Assembly (NCBI GenBank): GCA_019352875.1
Contig: JAAAFW010000015.1
Location: 1,032,056-1,096,055 of the forward strand
Direction: 5' to 3'
Length of the DNA: 64,000 nucleotides
Source: Pedobacter cryoconitis
GTDB lineage: Bacteria; Bacteroidota; Bacteroidia; Sphingobacteriales; Sphingobacteriaceae
A program made the position numbers and the translations under genes. Positions 15,715-24,433 of the stretch are shown piece after piece. How positions within the stretch are numbered: position 1 is the stretch's first letter; each line of letters starts with the position of its first letter. The notes under the pieces were generated by a model that had not been told where the DNA came from, made no database searches, and saw only the letters and a program-made list of their open reading frames with translations.

Positions 15715-17388
15715 TTAGCCGATTGTAAGGTTAAATCTTTCTGCCCATTCTTTTGCCTGATCGTAACCTGCATCTGCATGTCTGAAAATACCCATCGCCG
15801 GGTCATTGTACAGCACCCTGCGGATACAACTTTCGGCTCTTTTGGTTCCGTCTGCAAGCACGACCATTCCTGCGTGTTGAGAATAACCCATTCCAACTCC
15901 ACCACCGTGATGAAATGATACCCAGGTTGCGCCTCCGGCTGTATTTGACATCAAATTGAGTAGTGGCCAGTCGGATACTGCGTCAGAACCATCCAGCATA
16001 CCTTCCGTTTCCCGGTTTGGAGAAGCGACCGATCCACAGTCCAGGTGATCCCTTCCGATTACCACAGGTCCTTTAAGCTTGCCACTTGCGACAAGTTCAT
16101 TAAACAGTAAGCCTGCTTTTTCCCTGTCGCCCATACCAAGCCAGCAAATTCTTGCTGGCAAACCCTGGAAACTAATTTTATCCTGGGCCTTTTGCAGCCA
16201 ATTGATGAGGTCTGTATTTTCGGGAAATGCTTCCATTAAAGCGCGGTCAGTAGTATATATATCCTCAGGATCACCCGATAGTGCAACCCAGCGGAAAGGT
16301 CCTTTCCCCTCACAAAAAAGAGGGCGGATGTAAGCAGGAGTAAAGCCCGGGAAATCAAAGGCATTTTCAGCACCTCCTTGTTTAGCAAACTCCCGGAGAT
16401 TATTTCCATAATCAAAAGTAACTGCACCGGCCTGCTTTAACCTGAGCATGAAGTTCACGTGCCTGGCCATGCTTTTTATTGATTTTGTTTTATAGGTATC
16501 CGGATCACTAATGCGTAAAGCACCGGCCTGTTCAACACTCAGGCCATTTGGAATATATCCATTTAATGGATCATGCGCTGAGGTCTGGTCTGTCAAAATA
16601 TCCGGTACCAGATTGTCCGCAATTAAATGCTCAAGCAGATCGCCGGCATCGCTGACCAGCCCCACTGAAAGTGGTACTCCTTGTTCTACAGCTTCCCGTA
16701 CCCATGAAATTGCCTCTTCGTAGTTATAGCTGATCTTATCAATATAATTTGATTCTACGCGCTTCAGAATCCTTGAAGCATCTGTATCCGCACCCAGAAA
16801 AACAGCTCCGGCCATTGTAGCAGCGAGGGGTTGTGCACCACCCATTCCTCCTAAACCAGCACTGACAATGAGTTTTCCTTTTAGATTATTGTTGAAGTGT
16901 TCTTTTCCGCAGGCTACAAAAGTCTCATAGGTTCCCTGAAGAATACCCTGGGTACCAATATATATCCAGCTACCTGCAGTCATTTGTCCATACATCATCA
17001 GACCTTTGGATCTTAATTCATTAAAATGCTCCCAGGTAGCCCATTTCGGAACTAAATTGCTGTTTGCAATTAAAACCCTTGGTGCCTCAGGATGACTGCG
17101 GATAATTCCTACAGGCTTGCCCGACTGAACCAGCAGGCTGTGATGCTCATCCAGTTCAAGTAATAATTCGATTATTTTTCTCAGTGCTTCGGGGTTGCGG
17201 GCAGCCTGTCCGATACCTCCATAAACAACCAGGTTTTCCGGATCTTCAGCGACCTGACCATCCAGATTGTTTAGCAGCATTCGTAATACAGATTCTGTCT
17301 GCCAGCTTTTTGCATGGAGCTGCATACCTGTCGGTGATTTATAATTTGGATGATCCGCGTATTTTCTAAGAAAGGCTGAATGATTCAT
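15715..17388 (-). CDS. hutU: Urocanate hydratase
   Basis: 557 residues, normal length. NAD+-binding region GLGGMGGAQPLA (178-189) and the active-site block GRDHLDCGSVASPNRETEG with C451 are intact; CWLGMGDREKAG precedes it. It adds water to urocanate to give 4-imidazolone-5-propionate, using tightly bound NAD+ as electrophile. The start overlaps the end of hutH by 23 bases. Confidence 0.97.
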   Translation of the reverse strand: MNHSAFLRKYADHPNYKSPTGMQLHAKSWQTESVLRMLLNNLDGQVAEDPENLVVYGGIGQAARNPEALRKIIELLLELDEHHSLLVQSGKPVGIIRSHPEAPRVLIANSNLVPKWATWEHFNELRSKGLMMYGQMTAGSWIYIGTQGILQGTYETFVACGKEHFNNNLKGKLIVSAGLGGMGGAQPLAATMAGAVFLGADTDASRILKRVESNYIDKISYNYEEAISWVREAVEQGVPLSVGLVSDAGDLLEHLIADNLVPDILTDQTSAHDPLNGYIPNGLSVEQAGALRISDPDTYKTKSIKSMARHVNFMLRLKQAGAVTFDYGNNLREFAKQGGAENAFDFPGFTPAYIRPLFCEGKGPFRWVALSGDPEDIYTTDRALMEAFPENTDLINWLQKAQDKISFQGLPARICWLGMGDREKAGLLFNELVASGKLKGPVVIGRDHLDCGSVASPNRETEGMLDGSDAVSDWPLLNLMSNTAGGATWVSFHHGGGVGMGYSQHAGMVVLADGTKRAESCIRRVLYNDPAMGIFRHADAGYDQAKEWAERFNLTIG

Positions 17389-18928
17389 CGTGTTTTAAAT
17401 TTATATGGTGAGCAGATGCGGTTTGGTTTGCAGTTTGTAAAAAGCTGCCGTTTGTCAACAGTAGGTGGATAGCTTGTATATCCAGTGCGAAAATCCGGTC
17501 CTCGGTAGCAAAGCTGCTTTTTTGTCGGATAAGCTGATGACAAGCTTCTACTACCGGACCTGATTGAAGTGGACGACGGAAATCAATAGCCTGGGCGGCA
17601 TAAAGTAATTCGATAGCCTGAATATATTCCAGGTTATCAATTATCTGATTTAGTTTTCTGCCACTGATTGAACCCATGGATACATGGTCTTCTTGTCCGA
17701 GCGAGGTTGGTACACTGTCCGCGCTGGCAGGAAAGCAGAGTGTTTTATTCTCTGTAACCAGCGCCGCGGTGGTGTATTGAGGAATCATTAAACCCGAATT
17801 CAGACCAGCGTCAGCAATAAGAAGTTTAGGAAGACCATATTTACCTTCATTCATCAGATAACAACGTCTATCGGCAATATTTCCAAGCTCAGCAGCCGCA
17901 ACACAGGCATAATCCAGTGCCATTGCGAGTGGCTGACCATGAAAATTCCCACCACTGATCGTGTCGTCTGCACTAAAAATAACAGGATTATCCGTCACGG
18001 AGTTAAGTTCTGTTTCCGTTAATTCTTTCAGGTGCAGCCATGCATTTCTTGAAGCACCATGTACCTGAGGCATACAACGTAAGCTGTAAGGGTCCTGCAC
18101 CCGGCTGCAATGTGCATGAGAACTGATAATTTGTGAACCGGATAAAAGCGAGGTCAATCTCGCTGCAACCTGAATATTCCCTTTGAAAGGTCTAAGCTGA
18201 TGCAACCTTGGATCGAACGGTCTGGCGGAACCTGTGAGTCCTTCCAGAGACATTGCACCGATCAGATCGGCACATTCCAAAGCATGGTGCAGCCGCTCGA
18301 CTCCCTTTACTGCAAAAGCAAGGATAAATTGAGTACCGTTGATCAAGGCAAGTCCTTCTTTTGGTCCCAGAACCAGTGGCTCAAGTCCATGCTGCTTAAG
18401 CATTTCGGCCGCACTTATCCGGTTTTCATTCATATATACTTCGCCCATTCCTATCAGGGGTAAAAATAAATGTGAAAGGGGTGCAAGATCGCCAGATGCA
18501 CCGACAGATCCTTTTTCCGGAACTACAGGAATGATGTTTTTTTCGATATGCCAGAGAATGCGGTCAAGTGTTGCCATCGCTATACCGGAATATCCCTGCG
18601 CTAATGCCTGAACTTTTGTAATGAGCATGATTTTAGCAATCTCCGCAGGGATGGGAGCACCTACACCAACACTATGGCTTTGCAGTATGTTACGCTGTAA
18701 TAAAGAGGTGTCCTTTTCTGAGATACGCGTATCACATAATGGACCAAAACCTGTATTTATTCCATAAACAGGATGTTCCCTGACTACAATTTCCTGTACA
18801 GCCTGCCATGACAAGTTGATCTGGTTTTTAGCTGTTTCAGATAATTGCCCTGTTATATTTCCAGCTGCAATGTCCAGACAGATACCAATTGTCAGATGCT
18901 CAATACCGTAATTAAATATTTTCTTCAT
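17366..18928 (-). CDS. hutH: Histidine ammonia-lyase
   Basis: 520 residues from the ATG at 18928 (MKKIFNYGIEHLT). The frame is open further upstream inside the regulator gene, but family members start near this Met. The self-forming MIO cofactor triad A144-S145-G146 sits in GSVGASGDLAPLSH; YGINTGFGPL and QEDHVSMGS are the other hallmark blocks. It deaminates L-histidine to urocanate. It overlaps the upstream regulator gene by 17 bases and hutU by 23, so the cluster is translated as a coupled unit. Confidence 0.97.
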   Translation of the reverse strand: MKKIFNYGIEHLTIGICLDIAAGNITGQLSETAKNQINLSWQAVQEIVVREHPVYGINTGFGPLCDTRISEKDTSLLQRNILQSHSVGVGAPIPAEIAKIMLITKVQALAQGYSGIAMATLDRILWHIEKNIIPVVPEKGSVGASGDLAPLSHLFLPLIGMGEVYMNENRISAAEMLKQHGLEPLVLGPKEGLALINGTQFILAFAVKGVERLHHALECADLIGAMSLEGLTGSARPFDPRLHQLRPFKGNIQVAARLTSLLSGSQIISSHAHCSRVQDPYSLRCMPQVHGASRNAWLHLKELTETELNSVTDNPVIFSADDTISGGNFHGQPLAMALDYACVAAAELGNIADRRCYLMNEGKYGLPKLLIADAGLNSGLMIPQYTTAALVTENKTLCFPASADSVPTSLGQEDHVSMGSISGRKLNQIIDNLEYIQAIELLYAAQAIDFRRPLQSGPVVEACHQLIRQKSSFATEDRIFALDIQAIHLLLTNGSFLQTANQTASAHHINLKHDESFSLS

Positions 18929-19421
18929 GACCAATAATGTTTTTTGAACTAAGGTTTTCAATGATATTATCAACCAGACCCTTTGATTTAAAATCATCTT
19001 CGAGTCTGGTGAGGTTTTCCAACAGATGGTGTCCATCACTACCAGCCATATCTTCCATTGCAATTCGGATAGCTTCCCATACAGGCTTGACTTGCGCGAG
19101 TAGCGTCTTTCCCTGCTCACTTAAAGTGATTTGCTGTTTCCTCGCATCTGCTGCATGTGCCTGGCTGCAGACCAGACCTTTTTGTCTAAGGCCGGCAATC
19201 AACTGACTAACTCCGGGCTGAGAAACTTCCATTTGCTCGGCAATTTCCTGTATTGTCAGCACTTTATGTTTATCAAGTAATTGGAATACGGGGAACCAGG
19301 TTGTTTCGAAAGCGATACCCTGAAGGCGATAAGCCTTATTAATTTCTGATAAAAAAAGCTCGCTTAATCTTTTTAGACGACTGCCTAATACCAGATATCC
19401 AAGTGATTGATAATAATTCAT
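18912..19421 (-). CDS. MarR family regulator leading the hut operon
   Basis: 169 residues. Winged-helix core: TIQEIAEQMEVSQPGVSQLIAGLRQKGLV followed by the wing AHAADARKQQITLSEQG. As first gene of the operon, overlapping hutH by 17 bases, it very likely controls histidine use, probably as a repressor released by histidine or urocanate (inference). It is related to the MarR half of the fusion at 7030-7800: both share the FET-WFPV segment and layout. Two palindromes just upstream are candidate operators. It differs from the GntR-type HutC repressor of Pseudomonas. Confidence 0.88.
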   Translation of the reverse strand: MNYYQSLGYLVLGSRLKRLSELFLSEINKAYRLQGIAFETTWFPVFQLLDKHKVLTIQEIAEQMEVSQPGVSQLIAGLRQKGLVCSQAHAADARKQQITLSEQGKTLLAQVKPVWEAIRIAMEDMAGSDGHHLLENLTRLEDDFKSKGLVDNIIENLSSKNIIGHEENI

Positions 19422-19432
19422 ACCTTAAATAT

Positions 19433-19454
19433 ATAAGTACTTATGTAATATTAC
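19433..19454 (-). promoter_or_regulatory. Two abutting palindromes before the hut operon
   Basis: ATAAGTACTTAT (19433-19444) and GTAATATTAC (19445-19454), both perfect, start 12 bases upstream of the regulator ATG. They are AT-rich sites of similar style to the one at 7823-7839, fitting autoregulation by the MarR protein. Confidence 0.5.
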
Positions 19455-19514
19455 CAGGAAAGAGTAGAAAATGTTTTGGAAGCTTATAATTAAGCTTGCA
19501 GGAGGGATGTTCGA

Positions 19515-21353
19515 TTATTGTTTTTTGACGTTCTTATCAGATTCTTTAGGGACAAAATCGGGTGGTACGGCAAGTTCTTCCCCATTTCTGACTGCGCGGT
19601 AATGAGGAGAAAGGATTTCTACGCCCGCGGCATTAAAGGTATCCTGGATGTTTTCCATCAGTTTGCTATAAATCTCAGCCTGTTTATTCGGCTCTTTGGT
19701 ATAAGCGTTAATCTGATAGGAGATGTAAAAATCATCCAAACTGGTCTGTAATACAAAAGGAGCTGGAGTAGAAAGAATAAAGGGCGTCTTCAAGACCGCT
19801 TTTATCAGAAGTTCATAAACATCTTTCCAAGGTACTTCATAACCTATTGTGAGGGTATAGTGAATAATAAGTCCTTCGCAATCTTGTCTGGCATGATTAG
19901 AGTAATTGATTGTACTGCTCGATAAAACCATAGAATTAGGAACAGTAATATCTTCGTTTTTAATAGTCTTGATGCGGGTGACTAACATGGTTTTTTCTAT
20001 AACATCACCTGTAACCTCACCTATTTTTACACGGTCTCCTATCTTGAAGGGCCGCATATAGGTGATTACCAGTCCGGCGACGATATTGGTAATAGCACTG
20101 GAGGACCCTAAGGAAATCAAAATACCCAGAAAAACGGAAACGCCCTGGAAAGCCGGAGAACCTGAACCTGGCAGGTAAGGAAAAATCAGGATCAGCATAA
20201 AAGCATAAAGAATGAAGCGCAGAATATTAAACGTTGGTATCGCCCAATCCTCATGAAATCCGCGTAAAGTGATGTTCTTTCTCTTCACTTCATAAAAAAA
20301 GTACCGTATTCCCCTCAGGATATATCTGAATATAAAGTAGATAATTAAAATAGTAAAGAGGTTCGGGAAATAATGGAAGATGGCCGCCAGAGCAATCCTT
20401 AAAGGACTTAGTATCCAGTTTAATAAAGTTCCCGTCCAATTCTCTGTTTCAGGAAAAATGCTGAATAACAGGGGAAGAGAAAGGTAAATGATCAGTATAA
20501 TAACTATGATCCTTATGATATTGACGATCCTTAAAAAGATCCCTTCAAGATGTTCAGGTGTAAATATCCGGAGGTTGCGGAATTTAAGTCTGTTAAGGAA
20601 TGCTGTACTTGCAGATTTAAGCCAGATGGAGGTTTTTCGGAAGAGTAAATTGATACCGGTTATAATCAAGCCTAATACTATAATAATCAGCAGAACCAGA
20701 CCAATTCTTTTCATCCAGTTCACCAGGCTGTGAGCTTCTCTTTCTTTTATAATTCCTGATTTAATTTGATCCCTGTATTCTCCTGCCAGCTGTTCGTTGT
20801 TTTTATTAAACCATAACCCGTCAAGGCCGGAAACCGAAATGATAATCTCTGAATCTTTATAAATCAGATCATAGTTATCATCATTTTTACTGATTATCAG
20901 AGAATCTGGATTAAAGAAAGGGTCTTCATAAAGTTTTTCTATTTTCCTTGATGCAGCAGCAGCGCGTTCGGCGGCGGTAAAAGATCCTGTACGAGTGTAA
21001 ATATGAAACAAAGTATCCTGATTTAAATGTACAGGATATCCCGGAGCCGTTTTCTTTAAATCAGCGATTTTACGAAGCTGTTCAATTTTTCTCAGACTAT
21101 CACTTCTGCCGATAGCGGAAAGCTTTTGCTCCAACTCCATAGTTCTGGAACTATTTCCAGATGCCAGCTTCAGTTCTGCCTGCAGCTGAATCTTAACTAA
21201 AGAATCTATTTGTTGTTGCTGTTGTTCCTGTATCAGACGTGCCTCATCAATACGTCTGCTCTCAGTCTTGATACTGTCTGCAGAGTTTTGTGCAGATAGA
21301 TTGCCCGACAGTACAGTGATGAAAATGAAGGAGAGAAAGATATATTTACGCAT
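19515..21353 (-). CDS. MscS family mechanosensitive channel
   Basis: 612 residues. A signal peptide (MRKYIFLSFIFITVLSG) precedes a long coiled-coil-prone periplasmic segment rich in Glu, Gln and Lys (20-120). Several membrane helices follow (about 215-240, 275-310, 325-350, 375-400, 410-440). The pore helix and MscS beta domain are recognisable: GISLGSS-like stretch SLGSSSAITNIVAGLVITYMRP, then FKIGDRVKIGEVTGDVIEK and VPNSMVL. The channel should open on hypo-osmotic shock. It is larger than the 286-residue E. coli MscS because of the extra N-terminal part. Confidence 0.9.
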   Translation of the reverse strand: MRKYIFLSFIFITVLSGNLSAQNSADSIKTESRRIDEARLIQEQQQQQIDSLVKIQLQAELKLASGNSSRTMELEQKLSAIGRSDSLRKIEQLRKIADLKKTAPGYPVHLNQDTLFHIYTRTGSFTAAERAAAASRKIEKLYEDPFFNPDSLIISKNDDNYDLIYKDSEIIISVSGLDGLWFNKNNEQLAGEYRDQIKSGIIKEREAHSLVNWMKRIGLVLLIIIVLGLIITGINLLFRKTSIWLKSASTAFLNRLKFRNLRIFTPEHLEGIFLRIVNIIRIIVIILIIYLSLPLLFSIFPETENWTGTLLNWILSPLRIALAAIFHYFPNLFTILIIYFIFRYILRGIRYFFYEVKRKNITLRGFHEDWAIPTFNILRFILYAFMLILIFPYLPGSGSPAFQGVSVFLGILISLGSSSAITNIVAGLVITYMRPFKIGDRVKIGEVTGDVIEKTMLVTRIKTIKNEDITVPNSMVLSSSTINYSNHARQDCEGLIIHYTLTIGYEVPWKDVYELLIKAVLKTPFILSTPAPFVLQTSLDDFYISYQINAYTKEPNKQAEIYSKLMENIQDTFNAAGVEILSPHYRAVRNGEELAVPPDFVPKESDKNVKKQ

Positions 21354-21404
21354 AGATTAAAATAAAAATACAGATAATCTTTCTTTTCCTGCAATGTATA
21401 CAAA

Positions 21405-21449
21405 CAAAAAACCTTATTCCATCTGCATGTGTGCATTAGGAATAAGGTT
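21405..21449 (-). terminator. Intrinsic terminator of pruA
   Basis: AACCTTATTCC / GGAATAAGGTT stem with an 18-base loop, followed by TTTTT when read on the minus strand, between the pruA stop and the channel gene. Confidence 0.85.
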
Positions 21450-21484
21450 CTAACAGTATATTCAAATCTGCTTTTTAGCAATTT

Positions 21485-23125
21485 TTATTTTAAATCCGGA
21501 AGGAAGGATGGATATCTGTAATCCTGTGCCGGAACGAAAGATTCTTTAATCGTTCTTGGAGATACCCAGCGCAGCAGGTTAATCATAGATCCGGCTTTGT
21601 CATTCGTACCAGATGCTCTGGCTCCTCCAAACGGCTGTTGACCGACAACTGCACCAGTACATTTATCATTGATGTAGAAATTACCAGCAGCGTTTCTTAA
21701 AGCAACAGAAGCTTGTTGGATTGCATAAGCGTCGGTCGCCATTACAGCACCTGTTAAAGCGTAAACAGAAGTTTGATCTACTAACTCTAATGTTTCTGCA
21801 AAAGCTTCATCGTCATAAACATATACTGTCAGTACAGGTCCGAAGAGTTCCTGAGTCATAGTTGAATATTTAGGATCTTTAGTGACAATAATAGTTGGCT
21901 CAATAAAATAGCCGGCAGATTTGTCGTATTTACCACCTGCTATAATCTCAGTAGACTCGTCGTTTCTCGCTTTTTCAATAGCATCTGCCAGAAGATCAAA
22001 AGAAGCTTCATTAATTACGGCATTAACAAAGTTGGTGAAATCTTCTACAGGGCCGGTTTTGATAGTAGCGAGATCAGCCAGAATGCTATCCTTAATTTGT
22101 GGCCAGAGTGAAGCAGCGATATATACTCTGGATGCAGCAGAGCATTTCTGTCCCTGGTATTCGAACGCACCTCTCACGATAGCAGTAGCAGCGGCTTTTG
22201 CATTAGCAGACTGATGTACAAGGATGAAATCTTTTCCCCCTGTTTCACCTACAATACGCGGATATGTTTTGTATTTGTGAATATTGGTTCCAATAGTTTT
22301 CCAGATATCCTGAAATACTCCTGTTGAACCTGTAAAATGGATTCCGGCGAAGTCCGGATGATCAAAAATCACATCACCAGCAACCGGACCCGACACGTAG
22401 ATCAGGTTAATTACACCGTCAGGAAGGCCTGCTTCCTTAAACACCTTCATTAATACCTGAGCTGAATAGATCTGGGTATTCGCAGGTTTCCAAACAATAA
22501 CATTACCCATCATCGCAGCAGAAGTTGGTAAATTACCAGCGATTGCCGTAAAATTGAAAGGAGTCAGTGCAAAGATAAATCCTTCCAGCGGACGTTGTTC
22601 TACACGGTTCCATACACCAGAAGGTGAGACTGGTGGCTGCTGACTGTAGATTTCAGTCATATATTTCACGTTAAATCTCAGGAAATCTACAAGTTCACAT
22701 GCGGCATCAATTTCGGCCTGATAAGCATTTTTAGACTGACCAGCCATTGTCGCGGCAAGTAGCTCATTACGATATGGACCTGCAATGAGATCAGCGGCTT
22801 TCAAGAAAATTGCGGCACGGTGCTCCCATGCAAGATTTTCCCATTCTGCTTTTGCAGTGAGCGCTGCATCAATTGCAAGTTTTACGTGACTAGCATCACC
22901 TTGATGAAAATGGCCTAAAATATGTTTGTGATTATGTGGTGGAGTAAGCGGTTTTAAATTACCGGTTCTGATTTCCTGAGTACCAATATACATGGGTATG
23001 TCCAGTTGATTTTGGTACGCAGACTTTAAAGCAGCCTGCAATAACTCTCTTTCTTTACTTCCCGGTGCATAAGCTAATACGGGCTCATTTATTGGTGCAG
23101 GTACATTGAAAAATCCTTTGATCAT
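21485..23125 (-). CDS. pruA: L-glutamate gamma-semialdehyde dehydrogenase (1-pyrroline-5-carboxylate dehydrogenase)
   Basis: 546 residues from the ATG at 23125 (MIKGFFNVPAPINEP). Aldehyde dehydrogenase fold with general base E294 (GETGGKDF) and catalytic C328 (GQKCSAAS); FALTPFNFTAIAGNLP and the FTGSTGVF NAD-binding block are the P5CDH-type variants. It oxidises glutamate semialdehyde, derived from proline or ornithine, to glutamate with NAD+. It stands alone; no proline dehydrogenase gene is in the window. It is divergent from an AraC regulator, with repeats between them. Confidence 0.95.
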   Translation of the reverse strand: MIKGFFNVPAPINEPVLAYAPGSKERELLQAALKSAYQNQLDIPMYIGTQEIRTGNLKPLTPPHNHKHILGHFHQGDASHVKLAIDAALTAKAEWENLAWEHRAAIFLKAADLIAGPYRNELLAATMAGQSKNAYQAEIDAACELVDFLRFNVKYMTEIYSQQPPVSPSGVWNRVEQRPLEGFIFALTPFNFTAIAGNLPTSAAMMGNVIVWKPANTQIYSAQVLMKVFKEAGLPDGVINLIYVSGPVAGDVIFDHPDFAGIHFTGSTGVFQDIWKTIGTNIHKYKTYPRIVGETGGKDFILVHQSANAKAAATAIVRGAFEYQGQKCSAASRVYIAASLWPQIKDSILADLATIKTGPVEDFTNFVNAVINEASFDLLADAIEKARNDESTEIIAGGKYDKSAGYFIEPTIIVTKDPKYSTMTQELFGPVLTVYVYDDEAFAETLELVDQTSVYALTGAVMATDAYAIQQASVALRNAAGNFYINDKCTGAVVGQQPFGGARASGTNDKAGSMINLLRWVSPRTIKESFVPAQDYRYPSFLPDLK

Positions 23126-23224
23126 AATGGGGTTTATTGTTTCTACCAAATAACGCAGTCTTTTTGCGGATGAATAGCGCAAATATTATCAGTTAATTAA
23201 CGAAAATTGCCGTATCTAAACATT

Positions 23225-23338
23225 TATGTTTACATATATCCGAATTGGACAGGTTTGTCAATAATTGTCCGCTCTGTAAGTTTATTATGGAGATTATGGA
23301 TAATTTAAATTTATAAAGTATAAATTTATATGTTTACA
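23225..23338. promoter_or_regulatory. Repeats in the pruA / AraC divergent promoter region
   Basis: The 10-mer TATGTTTACA occurs twice in the same orientation (23225-23234 and 23329-23338). A perfect 10-base-arm inverted repeat TAAATTTATA / TATAAATTTA with a 3-base loop lies at 23306-23328, next to the second copy. Direct repeats are typical of AraC-type sites. Confidence 0.45.
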
Positions 23339-23418
23339 AAAAGGTGCATTGCAATTGACCAGGCATGTTTATATCCTTTTGAACCTAAACACAAACCAGA
23401 TTACGCTAAACTCATCTT

Positions 23419-24294
23419 ATGAAAGTCATTCAATTTACCGTGCCCGTCGCGAACGAAGGCTCTGTGGTTATACAGGAAGACATTTTACCTTATTTTTACA
23501 ACTATCTTCATCGGCATCAGGAGGCTCAGATTACATTAGTCCTGAAAGGAGAAGGAACCCTGGTGATCGGCAATTACACCCAGGCATTTAAAGCAGGTGA
23601 AGTTTACATGATTGGCCCGAACCAGCCACACATGTTTAAAGGGGATCCCAAATACTTTGAAAATCTTCAGGAGAAAAACATTCACGCAATTCATATCTTC
23701 TTTGATATCAAATTTTTTGAGAAACACTTGAGTTTTCCAGAATTGGAGACGGTTAAAAGATTCGTTACAAATTTACCAGGAAGTCTCCAGTTGCCTGACG
23801 GGCATCCAGTCGCTAATGATCTGATTGTCCAGATTAGCAGATTGAATGGTCTGGACAGATTAATTCGTTTCTTTAATCTGTTACAGTATTTTAGCAATGC
23901 TGTGGTGAATTGGAAAGGGTTATCCACTGGATTCACACAGCAGTACTACACAGAGTCAGAAGGGATCCGGATGAACGATATTTTCCAGTATACTATTGAG
24001 AATTTCTCAGAACAAATCAGTCTGGTGAAAATTGCGTCCATCGCACACATGACTTCACATTCCTTCTGTAAATATTTTAAAAAGCATACGCGTAAAACTT
24101 ATCTGTCATTTCTTAATGAGATTAGGATAAATGAGGCCTGCAAAGAATTACTACACGGAGATTCCAAGTCGATTTCTGAAATAGCTTATGCAACTGGGTT
24201 TAACAGCGCAATTACCTTTAACCGTGTTTTTAAGAAAGTTATCGGAATGTCGCCAAGCGAATATATCCGCGCATGTAAATTTAAGGCATCATAG
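23419..24294 (+). CDS. AraC family transcriptional regulator
   Basis: 291 residues. The N-terminal cupin sensor (about 15-90: HRHQEAQITLVLKGEG, AGEVYMIGPNQPHMF) is followed by a helical linker and the double HTH (190-288: QISLVKIASIAHMTSHSFCKYFKKHT, and ISEIAYATGFNSAITFNRVFKKVIGMSPSEY). It probably senses a small ligand. Its place opposite pruA suggests, but does not prove, control of proline catabolism; a site resembling one here also precedes the downstream permease gene. Confidence 0.9.
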   Translation: MKVIQFTVPVANEGSVVIQEDILPYFYNYLHRHQEAQITLVLKGEGTLVIGNYTQAFKAGEVYMIGPNQPHMFKGDPKYFENLQEKNIHAIHIFFDIKFFEKHLSFPELETVKRFVTNLPGSLQLPDGHPVANDLIVQISRLNGLDRLIRFFNLLQYFSNAVVNWKGLSTGFTQQYYTESEGIRMNDIFQYTIENFSEQISLVKIASIAHMTSHSFCKYFKKHTRKTYLSFLNEIRINEACKELLHGDSKSISEIAYATGFNSAITFNRVFKKVIGMSPSEYIRACKFKAS

Positions 24295-24433
24295 ATTTTT
24301 TGAGGCTGTGCATTACCGTACAATATCTGTCCGAATTTGAACAGTTAATCGTGTAAAACTGTGTCCAGATATGTAGGAGTCTAGTTTTTTGGTAATGGCA
24401 TACCATTGGATTAGTACCTGGAAAATTAAAGCA

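Noticed and set aside
15690..18611. Several open frames on the plus strand opposite the hut genes
   Set aside because: They are antisense to highly conserved enzymes, start at random places and contain no domain signals.
17366..19120. Longer hutH start reaching 19120
   Set aside because: The extra 64 residues overlap most of the regulator gene and match nothing in histidine ammonia-lyases; the Met at 18928 fits the family N-terminus.
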